Source: Arenicella sp.
GTDB taxonomy: Bacteria; Pseudomonadota; Gammaproteobacteria; Arenicellales; Arenicellaceae
Reading direction: 5' to 3'
DNA: 16,714 nt
Assembly (NCBI GenBank): GCA_023299895.1
Contig: JALZWI010000093.1
Location: 1-16,714 of the forward strand
Made by a program: the position numbers and the translations under genes
Notes under the pieces: model-generated
Databases searched by the model: none
What the model saw: the letters and a program-made list of their open reading frames with translations, nothing else
Told to the model about the DNA's origin: nothing
Part shown: one piece after another, positions 1 through 8,341 of the stretch
Numbering within the stretch: position 1 is the stretch's first letter
Layout: the number at the start of each line of letters is the position of its first letter

Positions 1-2
1 AA

Positions 3-77
3 ACAACAAAATTATGGGAAGATATTGTTACTTGGTTACGTAAAAATATTAACAATGAAGAATCTACTAACGAATAG
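3..77 (+). CDS. C-terminal end of an unidentified protein (partial)
   Basis: Reading from base 3 gives 24 codons and then TAG at 75-77. The tail is mixed and hydrophilic, with a helix-like stretch LWEDIVTWLRKNI followed by an acidic end. The neighbouring frame on this strand is interrupted by a stop. The stop lies 7 bp from the stop of the convergent L,D-transpeptidase gene, the compact spacing used elsewhere in the window. A tail of this type is common at the end of alpha/beta hydrolases, but 24 residues cannot identify a family. The 5' part lies outside the window. Confidence 0.4.
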   Translation, partial: TTKLWEDIVTWLRKNINNEESTNE

Positions 78-84
78 AAATTCA

Positions 85-1323
85 TTAACCTTCATAAATA
101 ATACGCCAATTCCCCTTGGCATCTTTTTGCCAATACTGTTCCTTATTGCTCTCACTTGAGTAATTATTACTCAGATAACGTTGCGTATAAGTAACCACAA
201 ACATGTTCTTCTCACCAGGGTAAATAAATAAGCTATCTATTTCCATATCAATTTGAATGAAGGTCTTACTATTATTAGTGGCTTGCTTCGCCTCAATCCA
301 TTGCCTGTAACTATTTTTGCCCAAATTGAAGTTATCAGTTGAATAGTGCGATAAATAAGCAGAGGTATCGAGACTCTCCCAGTCAGATTTCCAAGCGTCT
401 ATGATAGCCATATATTTTTTACGCTCTGCCGATAATTCTTCTTTACTTATCCATTTGATAGAACCACTTAAAATGACCGGTGTCTGTTCATCAATATCAA
501 TAAATTGAGCTATATCATTAAGGTCTTCGTTACTGAGTACAAAACAGCCTTCACTTGCGAATGGCGAACGTGCATAGGTATTTGAAGGTGTGCCATGCAA
601 CCAAATACCATAACCCGTTCGGTTACGATACTTATCAATTTTATTTGGGTAATCAACTGGGAATGCGCCATCTCCATATAAATCAGGCAATTCTCTAGAG
701 CTAATATATTTGTAAATAGAGTAAACCCCTATTGGAGTTTTGTTATCACCTTCGTACTGCTTGCCATAACCCTGAGACCCAACAGTCATATAATAGTCAC
801 GAATTAACACGGGGCCTTGTGGTTCGTTTCGATACAGATAAAGTCGGCCAGCGGGCATATCAGACACTAACACATGCTTATATCGCCCCATGTCAATCAA
901 ACTTTCAGGAAATACATGACCCGAAACTCGTAGATGTTCAGCACTATGTTTCCATCGGTTTTTAAGCTGATGTTTAAGGCCTTGCAAACCATCTAAACTT
1001 TCTGGCACTTGAGCACCCACTTGCTCTAACTCAGAAGACATTGCCACTAAAATATCCGCTTTAATCAAGTAAGCGACACGACTTTCAGGATACCGAACCA
1101 GGTGCTGCTCGGTTAAATCTAATGCTGTTTCTAGCTGACCTTGCTGCACTGACTGAATTATTTGTAATACCTCAGCTTCATAACCAGTTGCATGTTCTTC
1201 ATATGCCGTATTTGCATAAGCAAATTGGCTAGATAAAAGCACACTAATTAGAAAAAACAGTTGATAAAGACTGCAAGTAGTCAGCGATACTAAACCAATA
1301 TCTATAGGTGTTCTAAATTGCAT
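85..1323 (-). CDS. Secreted L,D-transpeptidase (YkuD fold) with NTF2-like C-terminal domain
   Basis: This 412-residue protein has a hydrophobic export signal at about 15-36, probably cleaved after AYA, so it acts in the periplasm. A helical region at 45-130 precedes the YkuD catalytic domain at about 148-290. The catalytic motif is visible: H243 in LHGTPSNTYARS and nucleophile C260 in ASEGCFVLSN. The usual SHGC is SEGC here, a variant I know from YafK-like L,D-transpeptidases rather than a defect. Enzymes of this fold make or edit 3-3 peptidoglycan cross-links, or attach or release proteins on the stem peptide; which reaction applies cannot be told from sequence. Residues 304-412 form an NTF2/SnoaL-like domain that recurs in the upstream neighbour; I recall this architecture being annotated as Cds6-family L,D-transpeptidase. 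It is probably cotranscribed with the TPR gene 22 bp upstream. Confidence 0.9.
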   Translation of the reverse strand: MQFRTPIDIGLVSLTTCSLYQLFFLISVLLSSQFAYANTAYEEHATGYEAEVLQIIQSVQQGQLETALDLTEQHLVRYPESRVAYLIKADILVAMSSELEQVGAQVPESLDGLQGLKHQLKNRWKHSAEHLRVSGHVFPESLIDMGRYKHVLVSDMPAGRLYLYRNEPQGPVLIRDYYMTVGSQGYGKQYEGDNKTPIGVYSIYKYISSRELPDLYGDGAFPVDYPNKIDKYRNRTGYGIWLHGTPSNTYARSPFASEGCFVLSNEDLNDIAQFIDIDEQTPVILSGSIKWISKEELSAERKKYMAIIDAWKSDWESLDTSAYLSHYSTDNFNLGKNSYRQWIEAKQATNNSKTFIQIDMEIDSLFIYPGEKNMFVVTYTQRYLSNNYSSESNKEQYWQKDAKGNWRIIYEG

Positions 1324-1345
1324 TTCTTCTGTAAATTTGAGCTAT

Positions 1346-2707
1346 TTAATTAGTAATAATAATTTCATCGACTATTTTAGCATCAAGTAATGATAAACCG
1401 TGCTTCGTGAATACAAGTCGTTTACGAATCGTATCATCTATCGTATCAGACCGATAACGTTGCAAAAAAGTGACACTAAATTGATCATCATCACTTTGAT
1501 CATACTCAAAATCACTTACATCAACTTGAATAAACTTTTTATTAGTAAGGCGAACCCTACGTTGCTCTAACCATTGCTTATGATTTAACTCAGAACGTCG
1601 AGGGCTGTAGTTATTGGCATACTGAGAAACGTAACCAGCAACATCCTGCTTAGACCAATAAGCAGCCCAATTTTCAACCAATTTGAATGCAGAGCCGGCA
1701 TCCGCTTGTTCATTTTGAACAATATCTGGTACAACCTCTTCAGAGTTATCGGTCTTTCCAATTTCACCGATGACGGCTAATGCCACAATATCTTCATTTA
1801 CATTAGCCGCAACCACGGTCGTTTCAAGAAGCGTATTTTGGGTTGCAGCGAGTTCAACGGACATCGATTCATTCATTACAACTAACGCCTGTTCAGAAGA
1901 AGCAAAAGCATCCGCTTGTTGTTTTATTTGAGCTTCGAGTGCAGCAACTCTAAGCTTACTTTCGTCTAACGAGGCGATTTGCGTACCTGCTGTGACTAAC
2001 TCTTGTTCGAGTTGCGCGATACGTGCCTGCGAATTTTGTTGCTCAAGCTTTTCATTACGCAGAGATTTTTCCATATCGCTGACCTGTTTCAATAGAGCCT
2101 GTTGTTGATTCAGATCAACAAGACGTAAATCCATTGAATTAATTAGTGGTAAATCTAGATTTATTGCCTCGCTCTGATGAGCAACGTCAATCTCATCTTC
2201 AATGATGAGCGCTTTTCGATAAGCTTTTGCGGCCAAAGAACCATGAATCAACTGCAAGTTATTGAATAAAACTTCATAATTTGGGTTGGCTTTTACACCA
2301 CGCATTAAAACTTTACGCGCCTGATCCAAACGGTCAGTTTCTGCATAAACCACAGCTAAATTAATATACGGCTCAATAGCTAAAGGCAAATTTTCATTTA
2401 GATCTAGGTATAAATTTTCCGCTTCTTGCCACTTTCGTTTCAATACATATTCGGTAGCGCGATTAAATTGTTGTTGAGCATCTAATTTGTCTTTATCACC
2501 GAGTTTTTTTTGACCCGCATTATTAACTACGTCGACGATTTGAATCAGTTCTATAGCTGATGAAAGTGGTTCTTGCTGACCCTGAGTATTTTTGGCTTCA
2601 GAGTTTATCAGCTCACTATTTGAATCAGTAGACCCACTTTTCGATAAAAACAACCACAGCAATACCGCAAAAATGATCAAGAAAATAAATATATTTTTGA
2701 CGCGCAT
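1346..2707 (-). CDS. Membrane-anchored TPR/coiled-coil protein with NTF2-like C-terminal domain
   Basis: This 453-residue protein has one N-terminal membrane segment at about 6-21 preceded by basic residues and no clear cleavage site, so the rest is predicted periplasmic. Residues 77-155 look like two or three TPR units (RKWQEAENLYLDL, INLAVVYAETDRLDQARKVL). A Gln/Glu/Leu-rich coiled coil covers about 195-290, then an acidic linker. Residues 342-453 match the pattern of the L,D-transpeptidase C-terminus: a VENWAAYWSKQD helix, QWLEQR, KKFIQVDV and a VTFLQRYRSD strand. No enzymatic motif is visible. I infer a scaffold or partner for the transpeptidase encoded 22 bp downstream. An AGGAG at 2710-2714 lies only 2 nt before the ATG, a short spacing, but no better start is nearby. 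The 193 bp between this start and the polA stop probably holds its promoter; I could not pick one with confidence. Confidence 0.85.
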   Translation of the reverse strand: MRVKNIFIFLIIFAVLLWLFLSKSGSTDSNSELINSEAKNTQGQQEPLSSAIELIQIVDVVNNAGQKKLGDKDKLDAQQQFNRATEYVLKRKWQEAENLYLDLNENLPLAIEPYINLAVVYAETDRLDQARKVLMRGVKANPNYEVLFNNLQLIHGSLAAKAYRKALIIEDEIDVAHQSEAINLDLPLINSMDLRLVDLNQQQALLKQVSDMEKSLRNEKLEQQNSQARIAQLEQELVTAGTQIASLDESKLRVAALEAQIKQQADAFASSEQALVVMNESMSVELAATQNTLLETTVVAANVNEDIVALAVIGEIGKTDNSEEVVPDIVQNEQADAGSAFKLVENWAAYWSKQDVAGYVSQYANNYSPRRSELNHKQWLEQRRVRLTNKKFIQVDVSDFEYDQSDDDQFSVTFLQRYRSDTIDDTIRKRLVFTKHGLSLLDAKIVDEIIITN

Positions 2708-2900
2708 TACTCCTACTTAGCCTCTGTGTAAGTAATAAGTAAGTTTGAAAAAAATACCGTTACGGCAGTCATTAATATCATTGCCACACCCTTCTATTTC
2801 CCGTTAACTCGCAATTTATCTGTAATTCCCAATCTTATATCAAAAACACGTGAATTTTAACTATTAATCGCTTTCTTAGTTAACCCAGTCTGGTTAATTC

Positions 2901-5603
2901 TTAATGTGCCGCCGACCAATTATCACCGACACCCGCATCAACGATTAATGGTACTTTCAATTTGGCAATATTTTGCATAAGTGCGGTCAACTTTGAGGTG
3001 GTTTCTTCGAGGCAGTCTTGGGCAACCTCAAACACCAGTTCGTCATGTACTTGCATAATCATTTTGATTTTAGGATTGTCTACGCCAAGCCATTTATCAA
3101 CCTCTATCATGGCTTTTTTAATAATGTCTGCTGCAGTACCTTGCATAGGCGCATTAATCGCCGTGCGCTCAGCATATTGACGCACATTTCCGTTACGCGC
3201 ATTTATATCTGGCAAGTACAAGCGTCGACCAAACACAGTTTCAACAAATCCATGTTCACGTGCATATTCGCGCGTAGATTCCATATATTTTTTAACTCCT
3301 GGATATTGTTCAAAATACTGCTCAATATAGCTCTGAGCTTTTTTGCGCTCAACATTCAACTGTTTCGCCAAACCAAAAGCAGACATGCCATAGATTAAAC
3401 CAAAATTAACCGCTTTGGCATGACGACGCTGTTCACTACTTACCTCGGTCAAGTCCGTTTCAAAAATTTCTGCAGCGGTAGCACGGTGAATATCTAAATC
3501 ATTATTAAAGGCGTGCAACAGCGTCTCATCATCAGACAAGTGTGCCATTATTCGTAGTTCAATTTGCGAATAATCTAAGGCCACAATTTGTCTGCCTGGT
3601 GGTGCGATAAAGGCCTCTCGAATTCGTCGACCTTCTTCGCTACGAATCGGAATATTTTGTAAGTTAGGATCACTAGAAGATAAACGCCCTGTGGCGGCAA
3701 CTGCCTGATGATAGGAAGTGTGCACTCGACCAGTACGGCTATTAACCATGCTAGGTAATTTGTCTGTATATGTCGATTTCAACTTACCTAAACTGCGGTG
3801 TTCTAAAATCAACCTTGGCAGTTCATGCTCAAGCGCTAAATCTTGTAGAACATCTTCGGCAGTAGATGGCGCGCCTTTTGGTGTCTTTTTCAGCACTGGT
3901 AAATTCATTTGATCATACAAGATTGCTTGAATTTGTTTGGGCGAAGCTAAATTAAACTCGCCGCCAGCCACGTCATAAGCCTTGGACTCTATCTGTTGCA
4001 TGCTCATTGCTAGCTTCTGGCTTTGTTGCAGCAACATATTGTCATCAATCAAAACACCATTGGTCTCAATGTTTGATAGCACTGTAACCAACGGTATTTC
4101 CAACTCAACAAAAATTCGATGCAGTGACGGCTGCTGAGTCAATTGCGGCATCATGGCATGATGCAAGCGCAAGGTTACATCTGCATCTTCAGCGGCATAA
4201 TGACCGGCTTTATCCAAAGCTATTTGATCAAAGGTAAGTTGCGCCTTACCTTTGCCTGCAATATCACTAAATGAGACAGGGCTGTGACCAAGATGCGTTT
4301 TGGACAAGGTATCCATATCATGGCGTGATGAAACGCTATCCAGCACATACGATTCAAGCATAGTATCGAACACCACTCCTTGCACTTTAATATCGTAGTT
4401 ACGCAGCACGTTCATATCATACTTAAGATTCTGGCCAATTTTAGGAATGCCCGGATTCTCCAACAACGGCTTTAATTTAGCGAGTACCCAATCTCGGTCT
4501 AGCTGGTCGGGCGCACCCATATAATTATGTGCAACGGGTACATAAGCAGCCTCACCTACTTCAATAGCGAAAGATAAGCCAACCAATTCAGCAGCTTGGG
4601 CATCCAATGAAGTGGTTTCAGTATCAAAGGCAAAACCTTCGCTACTTTCTAACTTAGTTAACCAAGATAAAAATTTACTTTCATCTAAGATAGTCTGATA
4701 TTGCCCAGCCTTAAATTCTTGCGCCACAGATGCATTGCTAGCTGGTAATTCTGCGCCCAATTCACCGAGCCATTTTTTAAACTGGAGCTCCGAATATATT
4801 TCAATCAAGGCTTCACGGTCTTGCTCTGCTTGTATTAATTGATCTACTTTTAACTCCATATCCAGTTCACAACGAATCGTCACTAAATCCTTAGAGCGCG
4901 GTAATTGTGGAATAAATTCACGAAGGTTTTCACCGACTTTGCCGCCAATATCATCGGAATTTTCAATAATCGCATCAAGCGAACCGTATTCAACTAACCA
5001 TTTAACTGCTGTCTTTGGCCCAACCTTAGGTACGCCAGGAATATTGTCTGAGGTATCTCCCATCAAAGTCAGATAATCAATAATTTGGTCAGGTCTTACA
5101 CCGTATTTTTCGACAACACCATCTTCGTCATAGATCACTTTTTTCATCGTATCGATGAGGTTGACTTGATCTGTGACAACTTGTGCCATGTCTTTATCGC
5201 CAGTCGCAATCAAGACAGATTTACCCTCGGCTGCTGCTAACTTTGCATAAGTACCCATCACATCATCAGCCTCAACATTAGGCATGGCAATAAAAGGCAG
5301 TCCTAAGGCTTTAATAGCACGATGCACATAGTCAATTTGACTACGTAATTCATCCGGCATCGGTGGCCGATTGGCTTTGTAATCCTCGTAGATATCATTA
5401 CGAAAGGTCTTACCCTTAGCGTCGAAAATTGCCACCAGCTGCGCATCTGGATATTCGGTTGCTAGGCTCTGAATCATATTAATGGTGCCATAGACTGCTC
5501 CTGTAGGCTGCCCAGAAGCAGTCTGCATGCGCTTCAGTTGTGGCACATAAAATGCCCGGTACAGGTATGACGAGCCGTCAATAAGAATAAGGTCAGGTTG
5601 CAT
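2901..5603 (-). CDS. polA: DNA polymerase I
   Basis: At 900 residues it is near the usual length (928 in E. coli) and complete. It fills gaps and removes RNA primers in lagging-strand and repair synthesis. The 5' nuclease domain (about 1-285) has LILIDGSSYLYRAFY with D9, ATGDKDM at 133-139 and GDTSDNIPGVPKVGPKTA from 182. The 3'-5' proofreading domain (about 300-490) keeps its acidic residues: D327/E329 in FDTETTS, NLKYD at 392-396 and YAAEDAD at 469-475, so proofreading should be active. The polymerase domain has motif A around D677 (LDYSQIELR), motif B RRHAKAVNFGLIYG with K730 and F734, and motif C QVHDELVFE with H853/D854/E855. The start fits the family N-terminus, although no good Shine-Dalgarno precedes it. 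It is transcribed divergently from the DUF2782-type gene, a neighbour seen in other gammaproteobacteria such as pseudomonads. Confidence 0.98.
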   Translation of the reverse strand: MQPDLILIDGSSYLYRAFYVPQLKRMQTASGQPTGAVYGTINMIQSLATEYPDAQLVAIFDAKGKTFRNDIYEDYKANRPPMPDELRSQIDYVHRAIKALGLPFIAMPNVEADDVMGTYAKLAAAEGKSVLIATGDKDMAQVVTDQVNLIDTMKKVIYDEDGVVEKYGVRPDQIIDYLTLMGDTSDNIPGVPKVGPKTAVKWLVEYGSLDAIIENSDDIGGKVGENLREFIPQLPRSKDLVTIRCELDMELKVDQLIQAEQDREALIEIYSELQFKKWLGELGAELPASNASVAQEFKAGQYQTILDESKFLSWLTKLESSEGFAFDTETTSLDAQAAELVGLSFAIEVGEAAYVPVAHNYMGAPDQLDRDWVLAKLKPLLENPGIPKIGQNLKYDMNVLRNYDIKVQGVVFDTMLESYVLDSVSSRHDMDTLSKTHLGHSPVSFSDIAGKGKAQLTFDQIALDKAGHYAAEDADVTLRLHHAMMPQLTQQPSLHRIFVELEIPLVTVLSNIETNGVLIDDNMLLQQSQKLAMSMQQIESKAYDVAGGEFNLASPKQIQAILYDQMNLPVLKKTPKGAPSTAEDVLQDLALEHELPRLILEHRSLGKLKSTYTDKLPSMVNSRTGRVHTSYHQAVAATGRLSSSDPNLQNIPIRSEEGRRIREAFIAPPGRQIVALDYSQIELRIMAHLSDDETLLHAFNNDLDIHRATAAEIFETDLTEVSSEQRRHAKAVNFGLIYGMSAFGLAKQLNVERKKAQSYIEQYFEQYPGVKKYMESTREYAREHGFVETVFGRRLYLPDINARNGNVRQYAERTAINAPMQGTAADIIKKAMIEVDKWLGVDNPKIKMIMQVHDELVFEVAQDCLEETTSKLTALMQNIAKLKVPLIVDAGVGDNWSAAH

Positions 5604-5633
5604 AATAAGTTTGGCTAGCTATGGTTGGCATGA

Positions 5634-5661
5634 ATTATAATTTACCAAATCGTAACCTGAC
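5634..5661 (-). promoter_or_regulatory. Candidate polA promoter
   Basis: A perfect -10 hexamer TATAAT (complement of 5634-5639) lies about 30 bp upstream of the polA start. Sixteen bases further upstream the -35 position reads GTCAGG, a poor match. The assignment rests on the -10 box and its placement. The 172-bp polA/DUF2782 spacer must also hold the plus-strand promoter, for which I see only weak candidates. Confidence 0.35.
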
Positions 5662-5775
5662 GGTGATTAGTCAAACTAACATGGCAATTGACGATATGAT
5701 AACATGAGCCACGTTGTAGCTGGCTATTAGACATTCAGCACGATGCTAATTTAAATCAAATTTAGGAGAACTAAT

Positions 5776-6186
5776 ATGGGCCGTTTCTCATTTTTTATCA
5801 CAAGAGCATATATCATATCATCCCTACTCCTAATTACCTCTTTGAGCTTGTCTGCGCAAGAAGCTATCGCACCGCCTTCTATTGGACAGCAAACCCAAGG
5901 CGAGCAAACAAATTTAAGCGAACCAACAAGTAATTCTATTGATGCTGATGAAGAGGCTATTCAAAACGAAGATACGACCAACAGTAATTTCACTGACCTG
6001 TTAGGAACAACCGAAATTATTGAGCTACGCGGCGAAAATGGTCAGGTCTATGCTATTGAATTAGAACATTCTAATGGCTCAAAACAATATATTGAAAGAG
6101 ACTACTCAAATGGACAAATTGACTCCAAGCCCAATAATCTTGAAGAAACTCCTAATTTAGCAAAATGGAGGCTAGGGTCTTGGTAA
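5776..6186 (+). CDS. Small secreted DUF2782-type protein
   Basis: This 136-residue protein has a signal peptide (hydrophobic core about 11-25, cleavage near SLSAQEA). A Gln/Thr/Asp-rich, probably disordered linker spans about 29-75. A compact domain at 78-136 contains IIELRGENGQVYAIELEH, KQYIERDYSNGQID and a terminal NLAKWRLGSW. The end pattern (tyrosine-rich beta hairpin, Asp-rich turn, Pro-Asn-Leu, Trp and a final Trp) and the position beside polA fit the DUF2782 family; the match is from memory of the family. Function is unknown and periplasmic location is inferred. AGGAGA at 5764-5769, 6 nt before the ATG, is one of the clearest ribosome binding sites in the window. The 3' end overlaps the next gene. 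Confidence 0.75.
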   Translation: MGRFSFFITRAYIISSLLLITSLSLSAQEAIAPPSIGQQTQGEQTNLSEPTSNSIDADEEAIQNEDTTNSNFTDLLGTTEIIELRGENGQVYAIELEHSNGSKQYIERDYSNGQIDSKPNNLEETPNLAKWRLGSW

Positions 6187-6602
6187 TTAGATCACTCATT
6201 TTCACAAACTATCGCTTTATTCAGGTCGCTCTTGGCTTGATATTAATCAGCTCAACGGTCTCGGCGCAGACTCGTCAGGAGATCCGTTTTTATGAAGCCA
6301 ATAAATTTATACAGACTGATCGAGTCTCGTTCACCTCAAGAAAAGGTAAACTACCTGGCTGCCATAACTTTTTAATCAGGACCCGAGTTTATCAAGCCAA
6401 TCAAATAGGCTATGCGAATTGCTCGTTATATGAACAAAAAGACTGTGTATCAGACAGCATTGTCGAGGTTAACCGCACCAAAGATGACACACCAGTGACC
6501 TCACTCAGCCAAGGGTTCAGTTGGTTTCCTATCGATGAAAACGAACGTGGCGCTATACTTAGGTCTTGGCAGTGCGATCTAGAGACTCCAGAAAGCGAAT
6601 AA
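6165..6602 (+). CDS. Secreted four-cysteine protein of unknown function
   Basis: I do not recognise this family. The 145-residue reading has a hydrophobic segment at about 18-33 ending in TVSAQT, a plausible signal peptide. The mature part has exactly four cysteines (66, 86, 94, 137), as expected for two disulfides in the periplasm, and no catalytic motif. The ATG at 6165 has no Shine-Dalgarno and would overlap the upstream gene by 22 bp. A TTG at 6180 in the same frame is preceded by GGAGG (6167-6171) at 8 nt, would overlap by only 7 bp, and would give a tidier signal peptide (MVIRSLIFTNYRF). I think TTG-6180 is the likelier real start. The overlap implies translational coupling with the DUF2782-type gene. 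The stop TAA (6600-6602) abuts the convergent zapE stop. Confidence 0.7.
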   Translation: MEARVLVIRSLIFTNYRFIQVALGLILISSTVSAQTRQEIRFYEANKFIQTDRVSFTSRKGKLPGCHNFLIRTRVYQANQIGYANCSLYEQKDCVSDSIVEVNRTKDDTPVTSLSQGFSWFPIDENERGAILRSWQCDLETPESE

Positions 6603-7697
6603 CTAAGCTGATTTATGCTCTTCGGCTGGATAATTTTGCGATTGCATTTCTTGTAAACGACTAATCGTACGCTGAAACTCAAACTCAACTCGACTGCCCT
6701 GGTACAAACTTTCAATGGTGGTATCCGCAGACATAAATAACTTTACATTATGGTCGTAAAGAACATCTACCAAATTAATAAAACGACGTGCTTGATCTTC
6801 TTTCAAGCGATCCAAAATTGGTACTTCAGATAAAAGTAGTGAGTGAAAACTGCTAGCCAGTTCTATATAGTCATTTTGTGAACGCGGTCCATCGCATAAT
6901 TCAGAGAAGTGAAACCAAATCACCCCGTCTGCTTTTTTCATGTAGTTTAACTCTCGCCCTTCAATTTCAATGCTTGAGTCCTCAATTATGTGATCATCTG
7001 CAAGATGCTCAAAACAATAAGTCATCCCTCTTCTAGCGGCAATTCCAGTGGGTGTAAAATACGCTTGCGCTTTATCCGAAAAAAGCAGTCGATAATCAAC
7101 GCCTGAATCAATATTCAGCACATCGGTGTACTCATAAATCATATCGATTGCAGGTAAAAACAATGGCCGTTGCAAACCATTTGCATAAAGATTTTTTGGT
7201 TCTACATTAGACGTCGCAACCAAGCTTACGCCATTATCAAATAATACTCGAATTAACCTGGCCAGAATAACAGCATCAGCCACATCGTTGACCACAAATT
7301 CGTCGAAACACAATACTCGTGCTTCCTTTGCAAGTTTCTCACCAATCAATACTAAGGGATCGCTCTGGTCTTTTTGTAACTGACGCTCTTTATGCACTCG
7401 ACGCATAAAGTGGTGAAAGTGTATTCGTAGTTTTTTTTCAAACGGTAAGGTGTCAAAAAACGTATCCATCAAATAGGTTTTGCCCGTCCCAACGCCACCC
7501 CAAATGTACAAACCTTGTGCTGGTCGTTGCTCTTTTCTTGCAACTAAACCAATTCGACTTAAAAAACTTTGTTTGTGTGGTTTCGCTGCGACCAATTCCT
7601 CGTATAAACGTTGTAAATTTTCGATCGCGAAACGTTGCGCTGGGTCTTCTTCAAACTCAGGTTTCTTTAAATCTTGCAGGTATCGTGAGAGCGGCAT
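6603..7697 (-). CDS. zapE: Cell division protein ZapE (AFG1-like ATPase)
   Basis: The 364-residue length is typical of proteobacterial ZapE/YhcM. It is a P-loop ATPase of the AFG1 family; in E. coli ZapE associates with and destabilises the FtsZ ring, and it acts at the inner face of the membrane. Visible motifs are Walker A GGVGTGKT at 67-74 after LYIWG, the family stretch IHFHHFMRRVH at 92-102, Walker B VLCFDEFVV at 128-136, the sensor-like LVATSN at 159-164, and the family-typical NGLQRPLFLPAI at 173-184. The start at 7697 gives the expected LSRY-type N-terminus, but no Shine-Dalgarno is seen. It is divergent from the carbonic anhydrase gene, and its stop TAG (6605-6603) directly touches the convergent gene's stop. 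Confidence 0.93.
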   Translation of the reverse strand: MPLSRYLQDLKKPEFEEDPAQRFAIENLQRLYEELVAAKPHKQSFLSRIGLVARKEQRPAQGLYIWGGVGTGKTYLMDTFFDTLPFEKKLRIHFHHFMRRVHKERQLQKDQSDPLVLIGEKLAKEARVLCFDEFVVNDVADAVILARLIRVLFDNGVSLVATSNVEPKNLYANGLQRPLFLPAIDMIYEYTDVLNIDSGVDYRLLFSDKAQAYFTPTGIAARRGMTYCFEHLADDHIIEDSSIEIEGRELNYMKKADGVIWFHFSELCDGPRSQNDYIELASSFHSLLLSEVPILDRLKEDQARRFINLVDVLYDHNVKLFMSADTTIESLYQGSRVEFEFQRTISRLQEMQSQNYPAEEHKSA

Positions 7698-7738
7698 ATG
7701 CAGTGTTTTCTAAGTATGTTTTTTGTTGCTATTTTGAG

Positions 7739-7766
7739 CTGACAAGTTTACCGTAATAGTTATATT
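7739..7766 (+). promoter_or_regulatory. Candidate sigma-70 promoter for the carbonic anhydrase-TspO pair
   Basis: CTGACA (7739-7744, five of six to TTGACA), a 16-bp spacer and TATATT (7761-7766, five of six to TATAAT). The start point would fall near 7773, about 33 nt before the ATG at 7806. It sits in the 108-bp gap between divergent zapE and the carbonic anhydrase gene. Confidence 0.5.
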
Positions 7767-7805
7767 AATTTTAGTTTTAGTTTATTCCTTTCCCTTATTT
7801 TGAAA

Positions 7806-8333
7806 ATGCAAAATATTTATCCTTATAAAAACGTCAAACCAACCATCCATCCAGAAGCTTGGGTGGCACAAACTGCTGCTATTATCGGCGACACACATAT
7901 CGATGCTCATAGCGGTATTTGGTATGGCTGTGTGATCCGTGGTGATGTTAATGAAATCAGAATTGGCAAAGGGACCAGCATTCAAGATTTAACCATGATT
8001 CACTGCGCGGAACGTGGTCAAGGTTGTTATATCGGTAACGATATTACCGTCGGACATGCTGCTGTCTTGCACGCGTGCAAAATCGAAGACACCGCTTTTA
8101 TTGGCATCCAAGCTTGTGTAATGGACGATTGTATTATCGAAAAAGGAGCAATGGTCGCGGCAGGTGCCTTAGTTACTCCCGGTAAAATTGTTAAGGCTGG
8201 TGAAGTTTGGGCCGGCAGCCCTGCTAAGAAGTTACGTGACATCAATGAGAAAGATTTAGAATTTTTTGAGATCAATCGCCAACGTTATGTTCGCCTGGCC
8301 AAACAATATAGAACCGAGCACTATTGTAAATAA
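7806..8333 (+). CDS. Gamma-class carbonic anhydrase family protein (left-handed beta-helix)
   Basis: A 175-residue YrdA/CaiE/PaaY-type hexapeptide-repeat protein, probably a cytoplasmic homotrimer. Repeats with I/V spaced about every six residues run from about 24 to 135. The three metal-ligand histidines of gamma-carbonic anhydrases are present: H66 (TMIHC) and H84/H89 (VGHAAVLHAC), so metal binding is expected. The short C-terminal part (150-175) is helical. Members reversibly hydrate CO2, but several close relatives have little measured activity or serve as thioesterase-like accessory proteins, so the reaction is not certain. I prefer the ATG at 7806; a TTG two codons earlier (7800) is possible, and neither has a Shine-Dalgarno. 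TspO follows 8 bp after the stop, suggesting one transcript. Confidence 0.92.
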   Translation: MQNIYPYKNVKPTIHPEAWVAQTAAIIGDTHIDAHSGIWYGCVIRGDVNEIRIGKGTSIQDLTMIHCAERGQGCYIGNDITVGHAAVLHACKIEDTAFIGIQACVMDDCIIEKGAMVAAGALVTPGKIVKAGEVWAGSPAKKLRDINEKDLEFFEINRQRYVRLAKQYRTEHYCK

Positions 8334-8341
8334 TTAACATT

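Noticed and set aside
256..263. Loss of the catalytic His in SHGC (here SEGC) as an inactive L,D-transpeptidase
   Set aside because: These are residue numbers within the transpeptidase. SxGC variants with other residues before Gly are normal in the YafK-like branch, and H243 and C260 are kept.
2880..2897. TTAACC/GGTTAA dyad just after the polA stop as a terminator
   Set aside because: The stem is only 6 bp and A/T-rich at its ends, and it is not followed by a U-tract on the polA strand.
7480..7756. Plus-strand open frames inside the zapE 5' end
   Set aside because: They are antisense to a clearly conserved ATPase domain, with no family resemblance or start signals of their own.
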